From: CAYVBE01 sp964572825
GTDB taxonomy: Bacteria; Planctomycetota; Brocadiia; SM23-32
Assembly: GCA_964572825.1 (NCBI GenBank)
Contig: CAZNGS010000013.1
Span: 20,518 to 84,517 of the forward strand
Length of the DNA stretch: 64,000 nucleotides
Reading direction: 5' to 3'
Positions 9,054 through 17,163 of the stretch are shown here, in pieces; the first letter of the stretch is position 1; the number at the start of each line of letters is the position of its first letter. The translations under genes and the position numbers were made by a program. The notes beneath the pieces were generated by a model. That model made no database searches. It saw only the letters and a program-made list of their open reading frames with translations, and had not been told where the DNA came from.

Positions 9054-9094
9054 CTCCAGCATGTGCTCGCCGCAAGCACGCGCTGAGATTGGTT

Positions 9095-9109
9095 GGGGCG
9101 TCCCGCCCC
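9095..9109. repeat. Short palindrome GGGGCG-TCC-CGCCCC
   Basis: A perfect 6-bp stem with a 3-base loop inside the same repeat-rich gap. Confidence 0.45.
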
Positions 9110-9360
9110 GCTACATCTCCCTGCTCCCCACCGCGCCGCGGGCCGGGCCGCAGACAAAGACTGCACAGAGCATCCATACCGCGGCCGCCCTTCTCGCCCA
9201 GGCATCCATGCCGTCTCCCCGCGCAGCGTTGAGATGCCCCGAGACACGCAATACGGTAAGCTCGGCGACGGACGGCGTCAACGGCGGGGTTTGACGAATC
9301 GCCGCCGAACCGGTAGCCTCCCCGCGAATAACGCCCGCGACTCCACCCGGGGACCAGACG

Positions 9361-10902
9361 ATGGCCGACCGAAGACCCAACCTTCTTCTGATCACCACGG
9401 ATCAGCAACGCTGGGACAGCCTGAGCCTGTACGACACTCCGGGCTACCGCACCCCCACCCTGGACCGCCTGGCCCGCGAAGGGGTGCTGTTCGACCGCAG
9501 CTACTGCCCCTCCCCGGTCTGCACCCCGGCCCGGGTCTCCATCCTCGCCGGCCAGTACCCTGCGCGGCACGGCGCCTACCAGATCGGGATGGAACCCGTG
9601 CCGGCACTGGACGGTCCGACTCTGGGTTCCGTGCTTGCCGACGCGGGCTACGCCACGGCGCTGATCGGCAAGACGCACTTCGTGGCCCGCCACCTGGAAC
9701 ACCAGCACGTGGCCGGCATCGAGGATCCCTCCCCCGAAAAGAGCAACCCGCCGGACGAGTTCTGGCACGACTACGACGGCCCCTACGTGGGATTCCGGTT
9801 CGTGCGACACTGCCAGAGCCACACCTGTGACCACGCCCCCAACGCCCACTACCGGGCCTGGCTGCAGAAACGAGGCCTCAACCTGGACCACCTGCATTCC
9901 GACGGGCAAAACCGCCCCACCCTCGGCCCGTGGGAGAAAAAGCCCCGGCACACCCAGACCGCCTGGATCACCGAGGAATCCCTGGACTGGATCCGCCGGC
10001 AGGAAAGCGAGGGCAGGCCCTGGCTGTGCTGGGCCTCCTACCAGGACCCCCATCCGCCCTACGTCTGCCCCGAACCGTTCTACTCCCAGGTGGACATGTC
10101 GGGGGTGGACCCGGGCGGCCTGCGGGAGGGCGAGATGGACGACAAACCCATCCTCTATCGCCGCTTCTTCGAAGGCGAATACTGGAGCGAACAGGAGCCG
10201 GACGATTTCATCGACCCCGACTGCCCGGTCAAGAACATCCCCGCCCTGCAAAGCTACGACCGCATCGCCGACCCCGCCCGCGCCATCCGCGCCTACATCG
10301 CCATGGTCAACATGCTCGACCACTACCTGGGGCGCCTGCTGCAAGCCCTGGAGGGGATGGAGGCGCGGGAGAACACGCTGATCATCTTCACCACCGACCA
10401 CGGGGACATGCTGGGGCGCCACGGGCTGTGGGGCAAGGGCATCGCCGCCTACGACGACCACCAGCGCATCCCCGGCATCGCCTGCTGGCCCGCCGGCCAG
10501 TCCGGCCCGGTCGGCCGCACGGAAGCCATGTTCAACCTGGTGGACGTGCTGCCCACCTTCCTGGACGCCGCCGGGGCGGAGTGCCCGCCCGGCGTCCAGG
10601 GCGTCAGCCAGCTACCCGTCATCCGGCGCGAGACGGACTGCGTGCGCGACTGGGCGCTGGTGGACTTCATCGCCACGGTCAAGCTGCACCAGCAGACTTT
10701 CATCCACAACGGGCACAAGCTGGTGGTCTATCGCCACGCCGATTACGGCGAGCTCTACGACCTGGAGGCAGACCCGGACCAGTACCACAATCTCTTCGAT
10801 GACCCCGAGGCCCGCCCCGTCCGGGACCGCCTGATGCAACGCCTGGTGCGGGCCAACATGGAGACGGCCGGCGTCATGCCCCGCCGCATCTGGCACGCGT
10901 GA
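9361..10902 (+). CDS. Sulfatase (formylglycine-dependent type)
   Basis: A 513-residue sulfatase of the alkaline-phosphatase superfamily. Metal-binding D14 is in ITTDQQRWDS. The formylglycine consensus C-T-P-A-R is at C54-R58 inside SPVCTPARVSILAG. The second metal site is TTDHGDMLGRHGLWGKG. The C-terminal subdomain carries the usual YDLEADPDQYHNLF motif. No signal peptide is present, so the enzyme would act in the cytoplasm unless exported otherwise. Neighbours are glycoside hydrolases and another sulfatase, which suggests desulfation of sulfated oligosaccharides. The exact ester substrate is not readable. The ribosome binding site is weak. Confidence 0.9.
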   Translation: MADRRPNLLLITTDQQRWDSLSLYDTPGYRTPTLDRLAREGVLFDRSYCPSPVCTPARVSILAGQYPARHGAYQIGMEPVPALDGPTLGSVLADAGYATALIGKTHFVARHLEHQHVAGIEDPSPEKSNPPDEFWHDYDGPYVGFRFVRHCQSHTCDHAPNAHYRAWLQKRGLNLDHLHSDGQNRPTLGPWEKKPRHTQTAWITEESLDWIRRQESEGRPWLCWASYQDPHPPYVCPEPFYSQVDMSGVDPGGLREGEMDDKPILYRRFFEGEYWSEQEPDDFIDPDCPVKNIPALQSYDRIADPARAIRAYIAMVNMLDHYLGRLLQALEGMEARENTLIIFTTDHGDMLGRHGLWGKGIAAYDDHQRIPGIACWPAGQSGPVGRTEAMFNLVDVLPTFLDAAGAECPPGVQGVSQLPVIRRETDCVRDWALVDFIATVKLHQQTFIHNGHKLVVYRHADYGELYDLEADPDQYHNLFDDPEARPVRDRLMQRLVRANMETAGVMPRRIWHA

Positions 10903-10924
10903 CCGCGGAGAAAGAATCCCCGCC

Positions 10925-11206
10925 TCACCGCCGGCCGCGATACGAGCGGTAGTGATGCCCCCCACCGCCCATGTGGCTCAGGTCCGCGATGACGCCCAGA
11001 ACCACCAGAACCAGCCATCCACCCTGCACGCCCCCGTGCAGCGCGCCCGCCATCCAGGCCAGCGTCGTATAGGGCATGAACACGAACCCCAGCACCGGCC
11101 ACAGGACGGAATCAAAGGCCCGGGGGAACCAATCCGTGAACACAAATGTCGCAATCATAGTCAGCCGCGGCACCAGCAAGGCCAGTATGGTCACTATGCA
11201 GCCCAA
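10925..11206 (-). CDS. Small membrane protein, unknown
   Basis: A 93-residue hydrophobic protein with about three membrane segments (residues 4-22, 33-50 and 60-75) and the short conserved-looking block PVLGFVFMPYTTLAWM. It ends in a His/Gly/Arg-rich tail, MGGGGHHYRSYRGRR, probably cytoplasmic. It is transcribed convergently to the preceding sulfatase and lies downstream of a lipoprotein-like gene. I do not recognise a function. Confidence 0.65.
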   Translation of the reverse strand: MGCIVTILALLVPRLTMIATFVFTDWFPRAFDSVLWPVLGFVFMPYTTLAWMAGALHGGVQGGWLVLVVLGVIADLSHMGGGGHHYRSYRGRR

Positions 11207-11251
11207 TTGCTCTGCCCCCTGAGGATGGCATGGAAAACCGAGTTACCCGCG

Positions 11252-11818
11252 CTACCGGGCGGGCGCCAAAAATGCGCCGATCTCCTCGGCCGAGAGCGTG
11301 GCGACCACGGTGCCGTCGCTTCCTTCCAGTCGCACCGCGCCGCCCTCGGTGCGCACCGCCCCGCCCAGAAGCTTCCCCTCCGGGCTGTGCACCTCGCAGA
11401 GCTCATCGGACACACGCACGAACCGGGCCCGCGCCACTGTCTCGCCCCCGCGCACGATGGCCATCTGCGCGGTCCGTCCGTCCTCCGCGGGCTGCACGTC
11501 CACTTCCAGCTCGCCCACCGTCCCGGTGGGGTCCAATCCACCGAGGTTCAGCCCCGTCCAGAACTCCAGCAGGTTCAGCACCACGAGGTCGCCCAGCACG
11601 CTCCCCTCATAGACCGGGAAAACGAGGAAAACCCAGAACACCACCTGCCGCAGGACATCCGGCCGGATGGTCGCGTTGACGTCGTACACGAGGCCGGTCA
11701 GCGGGAAGGAACCGAAACAACCCGTCCCCACTGCCACAAGCACCGCCGCGAGCAGCGTCGCCACGCACCGCCTGACATCGCTGAGCCACCCCGTCGGACG
11801 CCGGCTACTCGTCTGCAT
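11252..11818 (-). CDS. DUF3332-family membrane/lipoprotein
   Basis: A 188-residue protein resembling DUF3332 proteins. An N-terminal hydrophobic segment (18-32) ends in GTGC at C34, a lipoprotein-like but non-ideal lipobox, followed by the family block CFGSFPLTGLVYDVN. A second membrane segment is VVFWVFLVFPVYEGS, and the rest is a small beta-rich domain. Family function is unknown. It sits between a sulfatase and a small membrane protein on the same strand, with an 18-base gap from the sulfatase. Confidence 0.7.
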   Translation of the reverse strand: MQTSSRRPTGWLSDVRRCVATLLAAVLVAVGTGCFGSFPLTGLVYDVNATIRPDVLRQVVFWVFLVFPVYEGSVLGDLVVLNLLEFWTGLNLGGLDPTGTVGELEVDVQPAEDGRTAQMAIVRGGETVARARFVRVSDELCEVHSPEGKLLGGAVRTEGGAVRLEGSDGTVVATLSAEEIGAFLAPAR

Positions 11819-11836
11819 GCTCCTTCCTCCCTGGTG

Positions 11837-13729
11837 CTATTGTCCAAACTCGACGCGGATATCCCGCAGGACGCCGGGGAACTCCTCCTGCGGGGCGTAG
11901 CCTCCGATGGCGGGGTAGTGCGTCCGGGTGTAGCACCCCGCCTCCAGCAGCCCGGCAGGATAAATGGACAGCGGCCCGTCGGCCCGGCCGGTTCCCACGA
12001 TCGCGTCATCTACCTTCAGCGTGATCGTGCCGTCGGTCTCCAGGCAACCCTCAACCTGAACAAGCCCCTCGGGCAACGGCTCGTCGGCCCGGACGACGGT
12101 CGTCCTGGTCTCCAAGTTGTCCCACCGCAGGGATCCGGGCACGTCCATCACGGCCATGTGCAGCCGGCCCTTCTCGATGTAGAGCGCATAGCCGGCGAAC
12201 CAGGCCCCGTGATGGACGATGACACCCTCTTCCGCTTCGGCCTTCACCTTTGCCCGTATGGTGATGCGGCTCTCAGCGAAACCGGATTGCGCCCCCCGGA
12301 ACCACACATCCTGCCCCGGTTCCAGATGCAGCCGCCGTTGCGATGGCGAGGAAGCCAGCGCCGGCGCGTTCTCCTCCGGCAGCCATCTGGCCAGAGAATC
12401 TCTGACGGGTTCGAACTCCGCCCTGCCGGCCACGTTCGCGTGCTCGTAGGGATCACTATCGTGGTCGTAGAGCTCTTCAGTGCCGTCGCAGTAACGGCTG
12501 TAGCGCCACCGGCGGGTGCGCAGCGAATGGTTGTTCGGCCCGAAGGACGTCAGGCCCGGACGTTCGCGTTCCGTCTGCTCGCCGGACAGCAGCTCGCGCA
12601 GGCTCTGCCCGTCCAGCCCCGCCACCTCCGGCAACCCGCATAGATCTACGAGCGTCGGATACAGGTCGGTGAGGTCTACACCCTCCTCGCACGGCGTCCC
12701 GCCGTCGGTCACGCCCGGTGCCCGGATGATGAGCGGGACTCGCGCGCCACAGTCCCAGATGGACCACTTTTTCCAGTGGAAGTGCTCCCCCAGGCTCCAG
12801 CCGTTGTCCCCCCACAGCACCACGATGGTGTTGTCGGCGTAGGGGCTCTCATCGAGGGCCTCCAACACCTGTCCCACGCAGTCGTCGACGAAACTGACGC
12901 AGGCCAGGTAGGCCTGCACGAGGTCCCGCCAGTAGCCGTGCTCGGTTATCTGCCGGTGCATCCCCAGCTTGAAATCCTGGTAGCCGGCCAGGGCGATCTG
13001 CCGGGCGATCGGCGGCATGTCGTCCAGATCCTCCGGCCCGGTGGGCGGCAGGTGGAGCTCGGATTTATCGTACATCTCGAAGAACCGCCGGGGCGCAATC
13101 AGCGGCACGTGCGGCCGGAAGAAGCCCGCCGCCAGGAAGAAGGGGCTGTCGTAGTCCCGCCCCAGCCGCTCGGCGGCCCAGCGGGCGACGTGCCGGTCGG
13201 TCAGCGTCTCGGCCTGGTCGTCGTCCAGCGGCCCCCAGTGAAAGGCCCACTTGTAATACCCGTCCACGTGCGTGAGACAGGAGGTGTGCCGCGAGCGCAT
13301 GTCGAACTGCTGGCCGCCGAAAAAGCCGCCGTGCTCGTCCCACAGGCTCTCGCCGCGGGAGGCCCGGGTGGCCTTGTCCACCAGGTTACCGTGGTCCACC
13401 TTGCCGACGCACATGGCGCGGTAGCCGTTGTGGCGGAAATGGAGCGGGAGCGGCAGCGCCCCGTCCCATACGGGCGAGTCCTGGGGGCGGTCATTCAGCA
13501 GGTAGCACCCCGTCGTCGAGGGCCGCAGTCCGCTGAGCAGCGCCGTGCGCGACGGCTGGCAGACCGGCGAAGGGCAGCAGGCGTTGGTGAATGCCATCCC
13601 CTCCTCCGCCAGCCGGTCCATGTGCGGCGTCTTCACGTCGGGATTCACCCCCAGGCAGCCGATCCACTCGTTGAGATCGTCCAGGGCAATGAACAGCACG
13701 TTCGGTCTCTCGTCTCTCCGCGGGGTCAT
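11837..13729 (-). CDS. Sulfatase with C-terminal beta-sandwich-like domain
   Basis: A 630-residue iduronate/choline-sulfatase-like enzyme. Metal ligands D17/D18 are in VLFIALDDLNEW. The formylglycine motif C-Q-P-S-R is at C57-R61. The metal-binding DNGWSLGEHFHW segment and a C-terminal YDHDSDPYEHAN block follow. From about residue 455 an extra domain of some 170 residues looks like a concanavalin/LamG-type sandwich (VWFRGAQSGFAESRITIRAK onward), possibly for carbohydrate binding. The start is set by a four-base overlap with the GH10 stop (ATGA) and an upstream AAAGGA; a longer frame to 13867 runs back into GH10. No signal peptide. Confidence 0.9.
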   Translation of the reverse strand: MTPRRDERPNVLFIALDDLNEWIGCLGVNPDVKTPHMDRLAEEGMAFTNACCPSPVCQPSRTALLSGLRPSTTGCYLLNDRPQDSPVWDGALPLPLHFRHNGYRAMCVGKVDHGNLVDKATRASRGESLWDEHGGFFGGQQFDMRSRHTSCLTHVDGYYKWAFHWGPLDDDQAETLTDRHVARWAAERLGRDYDSPFFLAAGFFRPHVPLIAPRRFFEMYDKSELHLPPTGPEDLDDMPPIARQIALAGYQDFKLGMHRQITEHGYWRDLVQAYLACVSFVDDCVGQVLEALDESPYADNTIVVLWGDNGWSLGEHFHWKKWSIWDCGARVPLIIRAPGVTDGGTPCEEGVDLTDLYPTLVDLCGLPEVAGLDGQSLRELLSGEQTERERPGLTSFGPNNHSLRTRRWRYSRYCDGTEELYDHDSDPYEHANVAGRAEFEPVRDSLARWLPEENAPALASSPSQRRLHLEPGQDVWFRGAQSGFAESRITIRAKVKAEAEEGVIVHHGAWFAGYALYIEKGRLHMAVMDVPGSLRWDNLETRTTVVRADEPLPEGLVQVEGCLETDGTITLKVDDAIVGTGRADGPLSIYPAGLLEAGCYTRTHYPAIGGYAPQEEFPGVLRDIRVEFGQ

Positions 13730-15198
13730 CCGTTCATCCTTTCCGTGATTTCGTCGATCGCACTCAAAGCCGGTTTTCGTGTGAGGTCCTCCCGCAGCAG
13801 GCCCTGGCCCGCCGCCCAGGGCAGGCGGTAGTCCTCGCACGGCGTGCCGATCAGATAGTCGTGCCACAGTATCGGCGCGTCCGCTGTGCCCCAGAAGGTG
13901 GCGTTTTCCACGAAGGGCAGTGCCTGATACAAGGCCAGGAAGCTGCGCACGTGCTCCCGCTGCACGTCCTCGGTCCAGGGCTCACCCCGCCAGGTCTTGA
14001 GGTAGGGACTCATGGGGCGGCCGCCGATGCGCACCGACGGCTCGGCGCCCGACGGCGGCGTCCACTCGGTGACGTGCACGGGTAAGTTGAACCGTCCGTG
14101 CCAGTATTCGAGCACCTGCCGGGTGTGAAACAGATTCTCCGGCATGTGAAGCTGCAGGCCGATCAGGTCGGGCTCGACGCCGCGTTCGATGCAGCGTTCG
14201 ACGAACTCGGCGACGGTTATCATGCCCTCGCGGCCCCGGCGGAACTGGCGCGGGAGCCACGATTCATCCTCCGCGTAGAGGCTGATCATGTGGCGGACGT
14301 GCGGGGCAAGTTCCTTGCATAGCCGATAGACCATCTCCGTCTCGTCGAGCTGTTGATCGACCGACAGATCGAGAGAAGCGGCCTGGACCGGTTCGTTGAT
14401 CAACTCCACCGCGTCCAGGTCGTCCCCGATCCGCTCCAGGATGGCTTGCACGCGGCGGGCCGAGCGCTCTGTCAATTCCTCGAAACTCACGTCCGCCATC
14501 CAGCAGCGCTTCTCGAATCCGCTGTGCCAGATCAGCGCGTGGCCCTTCATGCCGAGCCCGTGCTCGCGCCCCCAGGCGACCAGTTCGTCCAGGACATCGT
14601 AGCGCGGCCGGTCCTTCTCGATCTCCAGAATGCCCCAGGTCAGGGGGACGGTCGCGTAGGTGAACCGGTCGGCGAAGTGCTCGTCCCAGGCCGCCCTGGC
14701 GTTGTGCAGGCCCTTCGTGTTGATGCCCCGCTCCAGTCGGGTCGGCCCCTGGAGGCGCCATTCGATCTCGGCCTCCACCAGCCGCTCGCCGGCCCAGAAA
14801 GTCCGCTCCACCGCCTCGCGGATTTCGCCGGCCTCCAGCAGCGCGTGCGCCTGCGAAACCATCTGGTCGACGGCCGAACACGGCGGTATGCCCTCCTCCT
14901 CGAGCCGTGCGGCCAGTTCTGCCACCTGCCGGATGCGGGTCCGGCAGGCCTCGCGTCGGAAATCGACCGGCCCGTCTTTTCTGGTGAACCCCTCTCCCCC
15001 GTTATCGGCCAGCCATCGCCCTCCCTCGGCCCCCGGGACGTGCACCGGCCCGTCCAGCATCACGGGAGCTCTGGAATTGGTCAACACGGCCGCCCGATCG
15101 GCCTCCTCCAGCAAGGACCCGATCGGCTCAAACGGCGCCGCGTAGACATAGATTGAATCCGGCTCGTCCACCGAATCCGGCAGAATCTCCAGCCGCAT
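13726..15198 (-). CDS. GH10 endo-xylanase-like glycoside hydrolase
   Basis: A 490-residue protein with a GH10 barrel from about residue 160. Key motifs are GHALIWH (218-224), the acid/base in ELINEPV (E268) and the nucleophile in VHVTEW (E377). All the essential acidic residues are present. The first 150 residues form an extra N-terminal domain rich in charged helices. No signal peptide is visible, unusual for a polymer-degrading xylanase, so an intracellular oligosaccharide substrate or another glycan is likely. It is coupled by a four-base overlap to the downstream sulfatase, suggesting a sulfated xylan-like or related glycan. A good promoter lies at 15247-15275. Confidence 0.88.
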   Translation of the reverse strand: MRLEILPDSVDEPDSIYVYAAPFEPIGSLLEEADRAAVLTNSRAPVMLDGPVHVPGAEGGRWLADNGGEGFTRKDGPVDFRREACRTRIRQVAELAARLEEEGIPPCSAVDQMVSQAHALLEAGEIREAVERTFWAGERLVEAEIEWRLQGPTRLERGINTKGLHNARAAWDEHFADRFTYATVPLTWGILEIEKDRPRYDVLDELVAWGREHGLGMKGHALIWHSGFEKRCWMADVSFEELTERSARRVQAILERIGDDLDAVELINEPVQAASLDLSVDQQLDETEMVYRLCKELAPHVRHMISLYAEDESWLPRQFRRGREGMITVAEFVERCIERGVEPDLIGLQLHMPENLFHTRQVLEYWHGRFNLPVHVTEWTPPSGAEPSVRIGGRPMSPYLKTWRGEPWTEDVQREHVRSFLALYQALPFVENATFWGTADAPILWHDYLIGTPCEDYRLPWAAGQGLLREDLTRKPALSAIDEITERMNG

Positions 15199-15246
15199 CG
15201 TGCATCTCTCTCAGCAAGGGTCAGCCCGTCGGGCAAATCGAGGCCA

Positions 15247-15275
15247 AGTATAGAACGATGCCGGGATACTTACAA
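15247..15275 (-). promoter_or_regulatory. Promoter of the GH10-sulfatase operon
   Basis: Minus strand: -35 TTGTAA (15275-15270), 17-base spacer, -10 TATACT (15252-15247). Transcription would start near 15240, about 40 bases before the GH10 ATG. Confidence 0.6.
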
Positions 15276-15347
15276 CCGCCCGGGGGGATACGTGATCGCA
15301 GCGCCCTCCGCAGCTTTCACGGCACAAAAGACGGCATTCCGCTGGGG

Positions 15348-15367
15348 GGACGCGCTCTGTCGCGTCC
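15348..15367 (-). repeat. Intergenic palindrome, GGACGCG-N6-CGCGTCC type
   Basis: A perfect 7-bp stem with loop CTCTGT. Its flank (GCTGGGG before the stem) matches, in reverse, the CTCCAGC tail of the copy at 9034, so this copy is in the opposite orientation. Confidence 0.7.
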
Positions 15368-15397
15368 TCAACCTCCCGTTCATCTCGGGCCGTACCT

Positions 15398-15885
15398 TCA
15401 CACGTACCACCAGTGTTCGGGACTGATGGCCTTCAAAGGGAACGAGCGTTCGTCTTCCGGCAGGGATTCGAGCAGCTCCCGGGCCCTGCGGCCGATCATC
15501 TCCACGGCCACCTCGGCGTTTCGGCGCCCTACCTCCGCACCGGCGTGCTCCCGGGGATCGCGACCGCCGATGCCGTCCGGCGGCCGCATGTCCGGCGCCG
15601 GCGGTCCATCGCCCAATGCGCCCAGGTCCACCAGGTCGGCATAGAAGAACATCATGTACGAGGTCTCCCACTTCGCGGCGTGGTCGCCCCCGCACTGGCC
15701 CTGCCGGGACGCTTCGATTTCGCCCTCTTCGCCCGCGAGGCGAACTGCCCGCCGGAACGGATGACGCACGTGAGCGATTCCCTCGCCGAAGACGTGGCCG
15801 GGGCGTAGCGTGCGGGTATCTGCGCGGTCTGGCTGAACCGCGTGGGGCAGCCCGCCGCCGACGTGAGACCCGATTTCGAGATCAG
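15398..15885 (-). pseudogene. Creatininase-family remnant (C-terminal part)
   Basis: Reading toward lower coordinates, this frame encodes CGGDHAAKWETSYMMFFYADLVDLGAL, the conserved C-terminal block of creatininase-family amidohydrolases (GxHA..ETS..M...PxLVD). The frame is open back to a stop at about 15886, but neither the family N-terminal motif (E-x-H-G-x-H-L) nor the central N-G-H-G-G-N motif is found upstream. The only starts are weak (GTG at 15769). It therefore looks like the 3' half of a decayed gene. A short expressed protein cannot be excluded. Confidence 0.5.
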
Positions 15886-15952
15886 GTCACTGCGCACGCT
15901 GCCTCCCCTCGTGCGGGATGCCCGCGACTAACCCGCGCCAGCACGCGGACCG

Positions 15953-16984
15953 TCAGCGGTCCGGCTCCCAGCGCAGGCGGCACATCTGCGTCCCCAGCGG
16001 GGGATTGTGGTTGCTGGAAACGTACTCCTTGCCGTCCGAATCGACGTAAATCTCCACCGCCGCGGCCGGGAAGCGGCATACCAACTTGTCTCGTGCATCC
16101 CCCACTCCGAAGTCGGTGGGATCTTCGCTGCGCAAGACGCAGGTCTCCCCGGCGTAGTAGTCCACGGTCCGGAACAGGTAATAGTAATCCCCGCGGCGGG
16201 CCACGAAGGGGCACTCGCACCTCCAGTGCTCCCGTCCGAAAGAGGCGTCGCGATGGACGAACCGCGGTTCGGACCAGTTGACCAGGTCGTCGCTGGTGCG
16301 GAGGCAGAAGCCGTGGCTCTCCCTGCCGTCTCCCTCGAACCCCACGTAGTACATGTGCCACCGCCCGTCGATGCGCAGCACGCACGGGTCGCGGGCCGCG
16401 CCCGGCCCCACGAACAGCCGGCTGTAACCCCGCTCATCCCTGTGGCGCGTCCACTGGAGGCCGTCCGCGCTGGTCATCAGGCATATCTGCGAGTGCGCGT
16501 GGGTGGCCAGGCGGGGATCGCCGGGATCGAGGTCCGCCACGTCGATCATGCCGCCATCTTCATCGCGCACGCCGGCGCTCGCGCCGCCGTAGAACATGTA
16601 GTAGCGCCCTTCGTGCTCGACGAAAAAAGGGGACTGTATCTGTTCGCTCCGGCGGTCGTTCAGGCATTCGCCGGCGGCGCGGTCGCAGCGGGTCAGCTCT
16701 CCGGTGTCCCGCCACAGGCTGTCGGTCAGGCTCGGGGCCTGCCAGTGGTAGAGGATGCGCCCGACTGCCGTGGCGCGCACGCAGCCCCACAGGTGCCACA
16801 GGCCGCCCGGCCCGCGGAAGGCGTGATGGTCCACGGGTGCGTTGTGCTCTCCCGTCCTTCCCCCCGCCTGCCAGTCGTCGAAGTGACGATCGGCGCCGGG
16901 AAGCACGCCTCGCAGGTCCGGACTGGGGGCGATCAGCCACCAGTCGCCGTCCAGAACCGGTCTCAGCCTCTGTCGCTTGCCCAT
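15953..16984 (-). CDS. GH43/GH130-like five-bladed beta-propeller hydrolase
   Basis: A protein of about 343 residues with repeated propeller blades of the arabinanase/levansucrase superfamily. Signature blocks are WLIAPSPDLRG, EQIQSPFFVEHEGRYYMFYGG, GAARDPCVLRIDGRWHMYYVG and CECPFVARRGDYYYLFR. Asp in ARDPCV and Glu in CECPFV fit the acidic active-site residues. No signal peptide. The start at 16984 has GGGGGA six bases upstream; 17008 is possible but its site is only two bases away, and a frame start at 17104 lies upstream of the promoter. It belongs to the glycan-degradation neighbourhood and is divergent from sppA. Confidence 0.72.
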   Translation of the reverse strand: MGKRQRLRPVLDGDWWLIAPSPDLRGVLPGADRHFDDWQAGGRTGEHNAPVDHHAFRGPGGLWHLWGCVRATAVGRILYHWQAPSLTDSLWRDTGELTRCDRAAGECLNDRRSEQIQSPFFVEHEGRYYMFYGGASAGVRDEDGGMIDVADLDPGDPRLATHAHSQICLMTSADGLQWTRHRDERGYSRLFVGPGAARDPCVLRIDGRWHMYYVGFEGDGRESHGFCLRTSDDLVNWSEPRFVHRDASFGREHWRCECPFVARRGDYYYLFRTVDYYAGETCVLRSEDPTDFGVGDARDKLVCRFPAAAVEIYVDSDGKEYVSSNHNPPLGTQMCRLRWEPDR

Positions 16985-17042
16985 GCGGTGTCCCCCGGCG
17001 TCAGCCATGACCTCCCGGCGGGGTGGATTCCGCCAGAGGATG

Positions 17043-17071
17043 AATGTACGCCCGAGACGGTCGTCTGTCAA
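17043..17071 (-). promoter_or_regulatory. Promoter of the GH43-like gene
   Basis: Minus strand: perfect -35 TTGACA (17071-17066), 17-base spacer, -10 TACATT (17048-17043). It places the transcript start near 17036 and so argues for translation starts at 17008 or 16984. Confidence 0.6.
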
Positions 17072-17094
17072 CACTTCCCCGGCCGGAGCGATTC

Positions 17095-17123
17095 TTGACG
17101 GCACCCGAGGGCGGCCCTATCAT
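17095..17123 (+). promoter_or_regulatory. Promoter of sppA
   Basis: -35 TTGACG (17095-17100), 17-base spacer, -10 TATCAT (17118-17123). The start site near 17130 leaves a short leader before the ATG at 17164. It lies back to back with the GH43-like promoter. Confidence 0.65.
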
Positions 17124-17163
17124 GGGATTCGTGGGGAAGTCGACTTTAACGCCGGGGAGTGCA

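Larger units (their letters stand above)
8919..9360. other. Intergenic region with palindromic repeats
   Basis: These 442 bases separate the amidohydrolase and sulfatase genes. No frame looks coding. The stretch contains three palindromes (8971-8999, 9034-9053, 9095-9109) listed separately, two of them of a type seen elsewhere in the window. Confidence 0.6.

Noticed and set aside
8919..9360. Short frames around the repeats, for example 8944-9294
   Set aside because: They translate palindromic repeats, lack ribosome sites and have no protein-like composition.
8695..10461. Open frame of 588 codons on the minus strand
   Set aside because: Antisense to the amidohydrolase end and sulfatase, and runs through repeat sequence.
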